In this document: one piece after another, positions 22,871 through 34,344 of the stretch
How the letters are laid out: every line of letters starts with the position of its first letter
Numbering within the stretch: position 1 is the stretch's first letter
Made by a program: the position numbers and the translations under genes
Notes under the pieces: model-generated
What the model saw: only the letters and a program-made list of their open reading frames with translations
What the model was told of the DNA's origin: nothing
Databases searched by the model: none
Assembly (NCBI GenBank): GCA_001465935.1
Contig: LNKV01000040.1
Coordinates: forward strand, 496,001 to 560,000
Source of the DNA: Clarireedia homoeocarpa
Lineage: Eukaryota; Ascomycota; Leotiomycetes; Helotiales; Rutstroemiaceae
Reading direction: 5' to 3'
DNA: 64,000 nucleotides

Positions 22871-24932
22871 CTGGATTTTGCGCTTCAGTGTTCATTAAAG
22901 CTCATAGATCTGAAGCGAACGGTTCCTCGAATGTCACATATGAAGACGTAAAGACGTTGTATGGTAGATTGTATATGTAGGTGTTGATGTGGTTATTTAA
23001 TGGTGATCCAGCTTTTCCACAAAATAATTGGGTAGAGCTCGATAAGAGCTCCTGGGGCACATCGATGCCTTAAGCTTGAAAATATTCAGAAATCGAAAAC
23101 AGCAATGACCTTGCAGTAAAGCAGCACTGAAACGGCTCGGCCCCACTTAGCCCCGAAACCCGACCTCCTCCAAACAAAACAAACATCATGTCTTGAAAAA
23201 GACAGCTCAACTCAACTCCAAGGACCAAGCAGGACGGGCGCCTTAGCTACGGAATTATTATGGCTTTTTATCTCGGTTATACTACCGGCTGTTTCCACGA
23301 GAGTCCAATACCTATTCCAAACACTCCGAACGCGCCAGTTCGAGATATAGGCCGCAGTACCTCACAGGACTACCCAGTCGATTCATTTTTCTTGTCTCGA
23401 GACTTACACCTGTTGGATTAAATATATTGCTACCTGGAATGATATTAAATATGACAATCCTTTTCCTGCACTACTCAGGAGTTCTCAAGGAAAGATCAAG
23501 GAGTTGCAATTTCTACCACATATACGATTCCTTTCTTCTCTGCTCGTGTAACTGCTATTGGCTGAATAGCCACCCTCAGCTCTCCGCTGTGCCATCATAT
23601 ACCGCGCCAGTGGCGTCTAATCGACCACGCGCCTTCTGTACGAGAACAATAATAGCGGCACAGGCGGGTGTTGCCTTTTTCAGCCTTACCTATTTTGCAA
23701 GGGCGGCCTGTACTCACCACTCCAATTGGCTCACACTCTACATGCGAAACGCTGAGACCTTGTAAGAGCAAGATTTCAGGTAATGGTTCCGCCACCGAGA
23801 AACTCCTGAACATGCCACCATCATGCAAATTGGAGATTAGGACTTTGCATCACTAGAAGAGCTCTGCCGCTGCAATTGTGGCCTCGCGTAAGTAATGTGT
23901 CTCCTAGAAACATTAGAACCTTGCTTAACTTGTTCACTTGCTCATTGGTTCTCGCATATCAAAATTGCATTCCACATCAGGCAAACCACGATCATATTTA
24001 CCCAGTCCGGGAAAAAGATTCGAGGCTGTGCTCGATGACAAAGCAAGCTCAGTGGATGTGATCAGTCGTCAATGTCATAATCTCACAGCAATATAGAATG
24101 TTTCCATTAAGAGTTAGGTTATTCCTGGTATCATTCAAGCCTTATCACATGACCGTTGGAAGCTGCATGTAGAACGCAAGGATTCACATCCCTGGACGCA
24201 GAATGTGAACCGTATCTGTTTGGCAGACTTCCTGCTGTGTATCTGATTTGGATTGCTAGTGACAATTGACTAGAAAAACCATGCTAAGCAATTTAGCCGC
24301 AGCGCAGCTGATAGGCCTATCAGTAGGACGTCGGTGGGTGTTGCGCACTCTACTGAGGGGGCCAAGTTGCACGAAGGATGCATGGCAATCCTTACATCCT
24401 TGTGTAGTCAAACCTCACTCGAGTCATTTGCCCTGTGCGATATGCTATACTACTTTTGCTACAAGCGTCGACACCAATGGTATCTCCAAGTTGCACGAAG
24501 TTATGTGCGATGAAGTAGTAAGCGACAACATGAGATGAGTTTGACACGGACATTGATACAAAGGACTAAAATTTGAAAGTCTTCTATCAAATCATGATGT
24601 ACGAAAATGGTATGGCCATGTCTATTGAAGAAATAAAAGGTAAAGAATCAACTAAAAGTCTATCGAGCCAGAAAGAAAGAAAGAAAGAAACCTCCAACTA
24701 ATAATCCCACGAGCAAAAATCTCATTCCATGAACTCCAAAGTATGCTTGTATGCTTACAATGATAGTCCACGAGACATCCTCACAAACAAATTCCAAAGC
24801 ATATCTGGCAACCACCACTTGCCTCCGAATCCTATCAAATCAAATTCCCAGGAGCCCACAAAAGGGCATGATTCACTTCACTAGTCAACCCGGAGCTCCC
24901 TTGGTAGAAACGAGCGACCATTCGAATGCGAT
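22871..24932. other. Intergenic, no supported gene
   Basis: Two kilobases with scattered ORFs below 115 codons. None has motifs or splice support. A short GAAA tract lies near 24672-24690. Confidence 0.35.
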
Positions 24933-25167
24933 TCAAAGGTGCGAGGTGGTTTGTTCACTAAGTACAGATTAGGATCGGCTTGAGTAACAGTGGTTAGGGA
25001 ATCGTACTCACTTACTGTCGACAGCCAAGTCTGCATGGCTCCGAGGTATCTTCTCTGACATCCTTAGGACCAGGACATTGTCCTGCTCTGCAAGCAGCGC
25101 CCTCAACTTTTCTAATGGTGCTAACGTGGATTCCGCAGCTGTAATAGCAGTGGTAGTATTTGCACAT
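24933..25167 (-). CDS. Small cysteine-rich protein
   Basis: Minus strand, two exons (25167-25016 and 24957-24933) joined across a 58-bp intron with a perfect GTAAGT donor and a CCTAATC branch-like site before CTTAG. The product is 58 residues with seven cysteines (positions 2, 7, 11, 26, 31, 45, 49) and starts MCKYYHCYYSCG. There is no signal peptide, so it is probably intracellular. The Met-Cys start and the spaced Cys residues resemble a class of short, uncharacterised fungal proteins that may bind metal. If the intron were retained, the protein would end six residues earlier. No longer coding context was found on either side. Confidence 0.6.
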
Positions 25168-28100
25168 TTTGGCGGCTTGGTGTGTCGACGACGTTTTTCG
25201 GACTTAAAGATCGATTTAGATCTGAGCTAGTAGTATCATCATAATCAGTAAATGCTGCCCGGTAGTAAATTGAATGTGCATTACTAGCACACCCATAAAG
25301 CCGATAGGAATATGGATGATAGAGTCGAATCCACACTTACCAGGACAGTGATAGATGTATGCAATATTGCAGGTGAGCTGAGTTCTCGAGGTAGAGGAGG
25401 GTGTAGCAAGTAGATAAAGGTGATATTGACTGAGAGAAAGCTTTGAGACTGGAGGTTGATTGCGATTGAAGGTGATGAATTGAACTGTTGAACCCTCAAA
25501 CTCATGAGCGACGGCAGCTTGCTTTATACACCGTCATACCATTCCGAGTATATGGTACCGGCCTGTTGGAGTTAATTTGGCAGATTGTTTGCTCGCCATC
25601 CATCGCAGGATGTTCACACAACACGAGAGACGCTGTCAGCATCAGAGGAAAAAGAATGCCTGCCGCGAGCTGGTGTGCCCTACTTGTTGGTTGCTAGTAG
25701 GTGGCCGTAAGGGATGGGACAGGATGAGTTGGTGCTAGGAATCAACAAGCAGCCATAGAGATATCACACCAGGCTTTTCGACAGGAATCACCAACAAAAT
25801 AGCCGTCATCCGCCGCGCAAACAACAGTTGGAACTGTAGGGAAGGATCATTCGAGCAGTACATAGTGGTAGGGCGGGCAAGTATCATTCCCTGACAAGGG
25901 TCTCCTCCGGTAAAGCGCTATAGCGGAAAAGCGCAAGCTCACATGGGCAGATCCTGAGATTGATGTAGAAATTATTGTTATTATTTTTCTCCTTCAATAT
26001 TTTGGACTGATATTTTTCGCTCATTTCTCTATCTGGCAGTATGTGAAGGAGGAGGTGCAGGAGCGGATCAGCAAGCAAGAAACAATGATGATCCACACCC
26101 GAGGCAGCCAGGTTACAGAGTGCAGCTTGCAACGACCGGAAAACTAGCCCACCCACCCCTCTGCTTCTTACTGTACCTTTATCGTTCTAGTACACGATCT
26201 GGCCATGGTGGATGGAGTCTAAGACTGTCATACCGTATTTGCGCAAGTATCCATAAATGTATTCAAGGAACAAGGGATAATACACGCCCTCTAAGCCCTG
26301 GATCCACAAATGCGCGTTAAACATCTCGTACTACCTACCAGACTAGTACGGATAAGGCTACTGAAAGGAGCTGTACATACGGGTAGAGTAGCGGGGAGGG
26401 GAGGTGATAGATCAGGTCGCTTGCGATTCTGACCTGGCGCAACTACCAGCCTACGAGCCTACCAACTTCCTTGTCTGCCGCTTCGACCAGCATGATGCTT
26501 CGAGGATTTTCGACTACTGCACATATGTCCCTGGAAGGTTACAATCTAAAGATTGGTGTGCTAGAGTGCTAACGTTGTGCGACAAGCCTACTACATAACA
26601 CATAACACAGAGCACTGCACGAGTTGGCCAATAGAACATTCGAGGGGCGGAGTTCCGCTCGAAGTGTTGCGGCTCACAACATTTCTAGGCTTCTGATTGC
26701 GAGGGGTGCCATGTGCCATGTGCCATTTGCCATAAGTCTTCGGTCTTAAGTCTTCCTTCTATATGGGCTGACGTCTTAGGTGCTTGCTTGTACTGTAAAC
26801 TGGAATGTACGTATACTATGCTAGTACCTCGACTTTGGATGCTGCTAAATCGCACCTTATGGCCTATGCTACGGCCGGCTTCGAAACGACTAACATGTGC
26901 TAGGAGGTACTTACATACTATTTTTGTGCTCCAGGGCCGACTCCTACAGTGCATCAATTAGCTGTGAATGGTGTTTTGGTAAGGCTTCTTCTCGAAGCTT
27001 TTTTTGTTTTCCTTGCTCCTTCGCTAACCCATCTCGTTTGGTAGAGGCTGTCCGAAGTAACCGTTGGAGAGTGGAGAGGTGAGAGTTGGAGGGTCACATT
27101 TTGGGAAGGATTAATCGTTCATTGTAGGGCTGTGAATCTCGCTGCATCTACTTGTGAATCACGGTACGGAAGCGCATCGGACACTTCGTGCCTGTATGGT
27201 TGTTCCAAATAACCGCAACAATTGCCCATACAAGCATTCAAGCCAATTCTTCTCTTCCTCCTTGCCCGCTAACTCCCCCTTTTATCATTTTCTCTTTCAT
27301 CCCCTTTCACACTATTTTTGTTTCCCAACTGCCGCAAAACTTGCTATCCTTTCTAACCTAGTTCATTGCCCCCATCCCGTCCTGCGTCAGTAGGGGATCG
27401 GTCCAACATTCATCAACGTCCACTGCCGTTACAATTGGTCCCTCGAGGACTGGTTACCAACATAATTCATTAGCCCATCGTTGGTCGTCCATACTCATTC
27501 ATTTTAGTACAACTCTGCCCTACACCTGAATCATTGTACTACCGCAGTTGTCCGGAATTTTATGATGCATGATTGACAGAATTCTACGGTCTTTGGCAGG
27601 ACACGCCACGCATGCGATTGCGATTGCGATTGCGAATGCCATCTTGCGGCAAGGTCTTGACGCAGATGTCTCCTTTCTAAGCAATTGTCTCCGGACTGAA
27701 ATCCTACAAATTGAAACGTTGCTGCTGACGACACAAATAACCAAGTTGAGTAGTAATCTCAATTGAATTCACCGGTTTCAAAGGCACAGATGGCGATTTG
27801 AGCCTTGAACCATCTGCAAAGGAAGACTGTACAGTGCCCTGTTCCTTCCATTCCAACCATGATAATTTGCGTCCCCAATCTAGGGCTTCTTGGGGGCGAC
27901 ACATCCCCCCGTGCAATTTGACATTCGGTCGATGGAAACAGACCTACAGTTCAAGTAATCTTTCTAGGACGTCAGATTGCGGTCAACGGTCGATACCGGC
28001 CCGCTTATCGGTCTCCCGATCTGCACCAAGGCTATTCCTTACTGTATAAAGCATGGTATGGGGACTTCCAACGGCTTCAGACACGATACAAGTGGTTCAT

Positions 28101-31100
28101 CACCGCACCACACGATTCTAACATTGTCAAGTCAGAAAGGGCCACAAGACCTCAAATCTGCAGGGTTCCGACGTCATGCTATTTTGACGACGGTTGCCTG
28201 CAACATTGTCCGCTGTCAGCTGCAAGAGGTGATTGATACTCTACTGCGAGTGCAGGCTTGTTTATTTTTTATTTCATTTTGAATTTATGTCCCGAAGCCG
28301 GACTGACCGAAACTAATTGTCAAGACTAAATCAACTCAGTCTCCTTGCGGCATATGTTGCTACTACCTGCCTGCCTGGCACTATGCCTCTGGAACAAACT
28401 CACACTAGGGACAGATTGTGATCAATCGGTGTTCATCGTCGATAGGCAATGTGATGAGTAGCCTTGGAATGTAGGACAAACCTCAACATTCATAGGCGAC
28501 GTCTGTCAATTAGCGGCGCAGGGAGAGTGCAAGGGAATAATAGACGCCAATGGCATCCTAAACTTCCAAGACTAAGGATGATAAGGCGAAATCCTCACCG
28601 TAATTTCCAGTTCAGAGCTTCCTTGTAACCAAATGCTCTCTCGACCGCGTCAAAGTCATGGTCACACAGGACTTGCAAGGGTTTATGAGAAGGGTCGTTC
28701 AGCAGACTATTGCCGAACTCCACAACCGCTAGAGATGCTGTATTACTATCTCTACACTAGGTATAGCTATGTAACACAAACACGAAGCCATCTCTTGTTA
28801 AGGCTAGATCCCCGTGCTCAATATATTCTGAACCGTCAACGTCCCGCATTTGCTCCGATCTGTGGGAAAACCAAATCTAGCATAGCCCAGCACTTCTCTT
28901 AGCACAGATAAATCCGAAGTCTTAGCTCACAGGTTTTGCAAGATCAGACATGCAGTGAAGTTAGACTAAGAGCCCTGATCCCTTCAATGAGCTGAGAGCG
29001 ACCATAGGGTCCTCAAGTCCTAGCTAAAATGAAGCCATTTTCTACTGGAAATCCTACCAATCATCAACCGGGAGAAGCATGATAGCTACGAAATGTACAC
29101 GTTCGGGTAACACGACTGCATACTTCCGAACTCCACCCTGCAAGACCTGAGATAGCTAGGTAGCTACGTTTTGAAGAACGACGGAACGAGGGAAGGGCTT
29201 CGGAGGAACTGTATGCATCGGGGTTCGTACAGGCAAGTCCTGTCATCGCGGAGCAAAAACACAACTACAGTAGTAAGTGGGCAGATGGCATGGATTGGTC
29301 CTATATTCGTCTATGTTGATTGTCAATTCTAGAACTAGAGCATCATACTCCGTAGAAGATTCATATCACATTCTCAGCATCATGCATAGTAAGCTGGCGG
29401 AGAATGGGGCCCCGCGGTTTTGAATTGAGTGAGAATTTTGGTGATATTGATACGAAATGATGCGGATGAACGCAACAAAAACTACCAATCTGAAAAGAGA
29501 AACTCCCGAGCTTCTTACATCTCGCGCCAAATTTTGCTTTCTCGCTGGAGGAATCTGCAAAGATGGACCGGAGGGAAGCAAGTTCGTAGGTCAATCCGTG
29601 GGCGTATGGCGAAAGGACGAACGAAACAACTACTTACCAACATCAGCTCTATTCAGCCCAGTAACCCTAGAATCTGCCCTTGCATGAGAGAATGCGATGA
29701 GCGACAAGGCACCCTCGAATAATATCGAGTCACATATGCTAACCAAACTTGAGGGTGGTCCAGCAGGCCCAAATCGAGGCCCGTTTGCCTTCGGTGATTC
29801 TGTCAGCTTTGGTGTCACGTGAGTGAAATTCGTCCTGATCGTAAAATCATGGGTTTGGATTTTGTTGCTGGCACAGTCATTGCTTCTCTGATGCATGCGA
29901 TGTATGGGAAACAAACACGCGTGCATCATCGTATAAGGGGGCAGAGTCATTTGAGTTTGGAGGGGGTGATGTCGGTTGAGGAAGAGAATGCCTCGTTGGT
30001 GCATGAAATCATGAGTGCTTTGCCGTTGGAAGGAATGGAACAAACGGCCATCGATATACGATATTTAATTCCGGATAGGCTGGGAGGCAAAGTTAAGGTT
30101 CGAGTCGCCTTCTGGTTTTACGAGCGAACATTTCCTTATTGCTTCCTTTTGTGGCTCACCGCAACGGACTTCGTGTCGAGTCGTCTGGCTGTTTTCTTTG
30201 GCACATCTAGAAGGCGCCTAGTTCAGGGAAACCAACGACCTGGATCCAATTTGAGAGATGGCAAATTCGAGGGGCAAATACAATCAACAATACCAACAGT
30301 ATCGGTGTAGAATCATCGCCGTATATGGAGCTGGCTGTGCTGTGCTGTGCTTTATTGGTAAGGTCATACCATCTATTTCTTGATATCACAGTCGATGGCA
30401 ATTTCGACTCTCCTGATTATCAAGCCCCGGGTTTGTGGAGAGATTTCTCATGTACGTACGTACCCCTCTCTACAGTACTTTGGCCCGTTGATGACCGTAG
30501 CATCATGTTATGGTGTCGCTCCTACTAGATGGTGGACTGATGCATCAATCACGACCATGGTACTCCTGGATTTGAACTTGTCGGCTTCCAGCATATCTTC
30601 GGTTTGTCGCCGATCCCCTCACATGAAAAAGCCATCGTCGCAATCTCCTGATCTTCGAAACAAAACATCTGATAACACCGGCATGGCCTACTTATCAAAG
30701 GATGCCCTTTCCCTTCACTAAACTATCCGCTGGGTGCTTCAATATAACATCTACCTATGAAAATGAATTCTGAACGGCAGGCCTCTGCATCTGTTCTCGA
30801 GATTCATCTTTTGCTGTGGGGTCTCCTCTTTTCCAAGCCCCGGATCTTATTCTTGAAGGTGCAACTCAGCCAATCAAATCATTTCCTTGCGGCTTTGATC
30901 GCATTTTCGGGTTGAAAGAAAGCTGTTTATTATCGTGACCGCTTAAATCGCATTTCTCCATTAGGAAACTTGCTTCATTGTCGTCATACGCAGGCTCCGA
31001 GTGTATAATTTTATATATTTGCATCAATTGTCATGTCTTCATTTTGCTTCCGAAGCAGTTTGATCTGGGAATCATCTTCGACTACGCACTGTCCATCGTC

Positions 31101-31529
31101 TGAGAATCAGACGACCAATCTCTTCTACACGTGCATCAGTGCTGCATGTTTGGGACGTCACTGACCGACCCGCAAAGTGAATTACAAACTCAGCAAAACC
31201 TACCTAGTAGTGGTTTCCCCTCGAATTCAGGCCTTCCTTCTCATCTTACAAAAGCCCCTCCATTTCCCCCCCAAAACATTGTTCTGCTCCTCCAACCTTC
31301 CTCCCTTTCGCCCCCGCATCACACCAGATCAGCAATCAGCACAAACCAAAGCTACTTCCCTTAGACCTATCCTGCGACCTTTCTATACATCCTTCCTTTG
31401 CACATTCTTCACATCTTCTCCGTAATCTTGATTCCATCTCGTTCCGGGCAGAAACCTATAATAAGAAACGGAAGAACGAACGTATCTCCTCGTATTTTCA
31501 ACGTCTCATTATCAACCAACATCCCCAAA
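25168..31529. other. Gene-poor tract
   Basis: More than 6 kb without a supportable gene. ORFs are short, overlap on both strands and show no recognisable domain. Small simple repeats occur (GCCATGT units near 26710, four GCGATT units near 27613-27637, CTGTG units near 30340). The last 400 bp before 31530 are strongly CT-rich, as expected for a promoter and leader of a well-expressed gene. Noncoding transcripts cannot be excluded. Confidence 0.4.
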
Positions 31530-31925
31530 ATGACCTCCCCATCCCTCACCACCTCTGAAGTCAACGCCCTTGCAATGAGCGGCCAGGAGAACTGTGTTCC
31601 TGCTGCAGAGGACTTGCGGCCCCATTCGTTCCTCTCGTTGGCCCCTAAGACATCGGCTTCATACCCTGCTAATCCGATATCGAAGTCTGAGACGCCACGT
31701 CAGCTGACTGAGAGTCTCGCAGCGGTTGAGACCAAGGAAGTGTCCGGGTTGAGTGAGCTTGATAGGGAGTTGTTGCTGAAGGCGAGTAGAAGTGAGAGCA
31801 TGAGTAGTGATGCTTCTAGTGTGGGGGCACAGAAGTCGAGCGGACGCTTTTTGAAGTTGGGTCCGGTGCACTTCGGTGAGAATGATGGAAAGGGTGATTG
31901 GAGTGAGCAGGTTGTTGCTGAGTAG
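31530..31925 (+). CDS. Conserved-looking 131-residue protein, unknown function
   Basis: Intronless. The ATG has a CCAAAATG context after a CT-rich leader. The protein is Ser/Thr-rich and probably mostly disordered. It has an LSELDRELLLKASRSES segment, a MSSDASS serine cluster and the compact motif RFLKLGPVHFGEN near the C-terminus, then an acidic end (WSEQVVAE). The Arg-Phe-Leu-Lys-Leu-Gly-Pro-Val-His string looks like a short linear motif of small ascomycete proteins, from memory and unverified. No enzyme or membrane signature is seen. Codon use and the open frame support a real gene. Confidence 0.65.
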   Translation: MTSPSLTTSEVNALAMSGQENCVPAAEDLRPHSFLSLAPKTSASYPANPISKSETPRQLTESLAAVETKEVSGLSELDRELLLKASRSESMSSDASSVGAQKSSGRFLKLGPVHFGENDGKGDWSEQVVAE

Positions 31926-33396
31926 GAGGCCTGCTGGGCTACGGCTTTCGTTACATGTGTTGAGTTAGAGGTTGATCACGATGAATACATTTGAGTTGCG
32001 AGGGGTTGTTCGCTGTTTTGCTTGGTCTCTTTCTTGGTAGGCATCCTGGGATGCAATAAGTTGTAGCATGGCTACTATGACAGCGGCAATGAGCATGATC
32101 GTGGAGGTACAAATTGAAATGGTATGCGATAGAGCAATTGCGCAAGGGGCATGTTGGAAAGTGGTTCCTCATCCTGGCGGAGTATGAGCTACGACTGAAG
32201 AATACGATCCGTTTACGAATTTATTTTACTTTCGGATCCTCGTTTTACAAAAAGCATAAGGTTATCGCAAATATTAACGAATGATCAACCGTTGCGATGC
32301 CTCTTACTTTCCTCCTACAGCACTTCTGCGTTGACATAAATTATGTCTCCCACATCAGCCATGTTGAACTGTCACTCTCGTCTCACATCAGCTCAGCTTG
32401 CATAGTTCTCGTTCAATATCATGCACGCCATACCTTCCTTCTTCATTCGAAACACATCTTGCTTCAACAAGTTGCGGAACTAAAATATTACTTATGATCA
32501 ACACCGCGGCACTTGTATGTTTTAGCATCCAATATTAGCATGCTCAAAATCAGATCTGACATGTACTATAGGTCGGTTCGCGTAATACATTGGGGTCGCG
32601 GACTTTCCCCTTCTTAAAGCTGTTTTATTCTACAACTCCCTTTTTCCCTTTGTCGCTGCATACTTGCCAGGACTCCCTCACCGATCAAGACTATCATCTC
32701 CGGCGTCCACCAAACACGAGAGGTTATTAAAATTCCAGCTTTTCTCATAGAAGAAATGCAATCTAGGTCTTTTGTTTTTGACTTCTTTCTTTGACAATAC
32801 ACGCGTCCTTGCATCTCATCTTCCCGTACGGCAACTAGTGGTTTGCTTGCATTTACGTCGGATATAAGACTATAAGTGGTTTAATTCTGTCTTTTTTAAT
32901 TGATTTTTTCCCTGAGCTTAGAGAGTGTGCTCATTTCAGTCATAATGTGAGTGATTTGTGAAATCGTTGCCTGTATGTATGTGGCTGCAAGGAGATGATG
33001 AAACTTTGAGTATTGATTGGGTGTAAGGAGAGAATGCTATTTCTGATTTAACTCCTTTTACCACCTTGACTTTGTGATATATCTATTTTATTCTACCTGT
33101 GTTTTGAGATTGGCCAGGTATAGACACATCTGATACTACACGATTACTTCAAACATCAGATTATGAAATAAGGTAGGACGAATTTGTTTGCGTCTAGGAA
33201 ATTCCAGGTATTTCAGATTTCTTTCGCGTGAGCTTTCTTTTGATCCATGCAATTTTTCATCTTCTAATATTACACATGACCACCATAAATTCTCCTCTCA
33301 TGTCTGATACGAGGCATCTAGGTATTTACCAGACGAAGATCCCTCTAGTTTCCAACAGACCGTGAATGCCAAACCCACCCAACCTCTACCACTCAT
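31926..33396. other. Intergenic, nothing identified
   Basis: This stretch holds the 3' region of the 31530 gene and about 1.3 kb of noncoding DNA before the truncated ORF on the minus strand. Confidence 0.35.
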
Positions 33397-33877
33397 TCAA
33401 ACACCACTATCCCCACTCCAACAAACATTCCAATAAACCACTCCATTTCTTCTCGCCTCTACTCTAAACTTCTTTTCACCTTCTTCACCAGCATCCCTTC
33501 TCACTATCCCCGCCCCTGCATACCCCCCGTTCGGTTCCTTCCTTTCATCCACCCCCAAGAATCCGCGCGCAAAGAAACCCCTCCGGTCAGCCTTGTACCC
33601 TCGGACTGCAATCCTATCACCTCTCCGCACATAGACATATCTTCCCCCAAAAAACCCCACAAAAGCAGGGCTGTAGCACCGTAATGTGAGGCTGCGGGAG
33701 AGATGGTTGAGGCTGAGGAGCGTGATGAGAGAGGTTTGGGTATCCGGGGGCTGAATTTTGAGTTTGTGTGAGAGGGCTGAGATGACTGTTGCGGTGGTGG
33801 GAGGGGCACCGGGGAAATAGTGGGCTATGGGTGGATGGAAAGTTTTATTATTGGTGGTGGGAGGTGGACTGCTTGTG
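33397..33877 (-). pseudogene. C-terminal fragment of an unidentified gene, cut at the retrotransposon edge
   Basis: A 160-codon open frame on the minus strand ends at 33397. Upstream it runs straight into the retrotransposon LTR without a plausible start codon of its own. The fragment contains a hydrophobic and aromatic segment (FVGFFGGRYVYVRRGDRIAVRG) and a Gly/Arg-rich end. I do not recognise it. Its codon structure looks genuine, so I infer that a host gene lost its 5' part where the element now begins. Confidence 0.4.
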
Positions 33878-33938
33878 TGTGGATAATCGGCCACAAAATG
33901 GCTCCGGCCAGGCGGGCCGGAACCCAGGGCAAATACGG

Positions 33939-34197
33939 TATATCCGATATGAGCATGCAATGCCCGTATAACTGGAAAATCAACTCCGGAGACCACAGGT
34001 AGATAGTCAATACCCCTCGTACGAAGGGTATAAAGATCGCAGTACGATCCTGTAATTAGAGAATAAGACGATTTATATAATTAACACTGGACCCACGCTT
34101 TGCACGTGATTCCGGGTGTTACGTGTAACCCTCGTGCTTCTTCACGTGATATCATATTCTCTGTGTACGACCAGTCCGCAACCCGGTCGTACCAACA
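33939..34197 (+). repeat. 5' LTR (aligned part)
   Basis: 259 bp that align without indels to 40930-41188, with one difference (C at 33994, T at 40985). The true left end may lie about 60 bp further left, at a TGTG(TG)G near 33876-33878. The element's promoter should be in this LTR; I did not identify a TATA box. Confidence 0.9.
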
Positions 34198-34221
34198 CTG
34201 ATCAGTGGTTAGATTAACCAC
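34196..34221 (+). other. Two adjacent palindromes at the LTR/internal junction
   Basis: CACTGATCAGTG (34196-34207) is a perfect 12-bp palindrome spanning the LTR end. GTGGTTA-GAT-TAACCAC (34205-34221) is a 7-bp-arm hairpin directly after it. The primer-binding site is expected here. I could not match it to a tRNA end from memory, so self-priming or a half-tRNA primer remains open. Confidence 0.5.
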
Positions 34222-34344
34222 AGATTAGCAAGGTCAAATTACACTCTTACAACTTTGTTCTTCCTATCGTACTCACTCTATTTATCTATCTTCAATCTGT
34301 TAACTTCTTCTCAATCCCTCGTACGAACCTCGAACTCCAACAGC

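Noticed and set aside
29819..30310. 163-codon plus-strand ORF in the gene-poor tract
   Set aside because: No recognisable domain, no supporting splice structure, and its opposite strand is equally open over part of the length.
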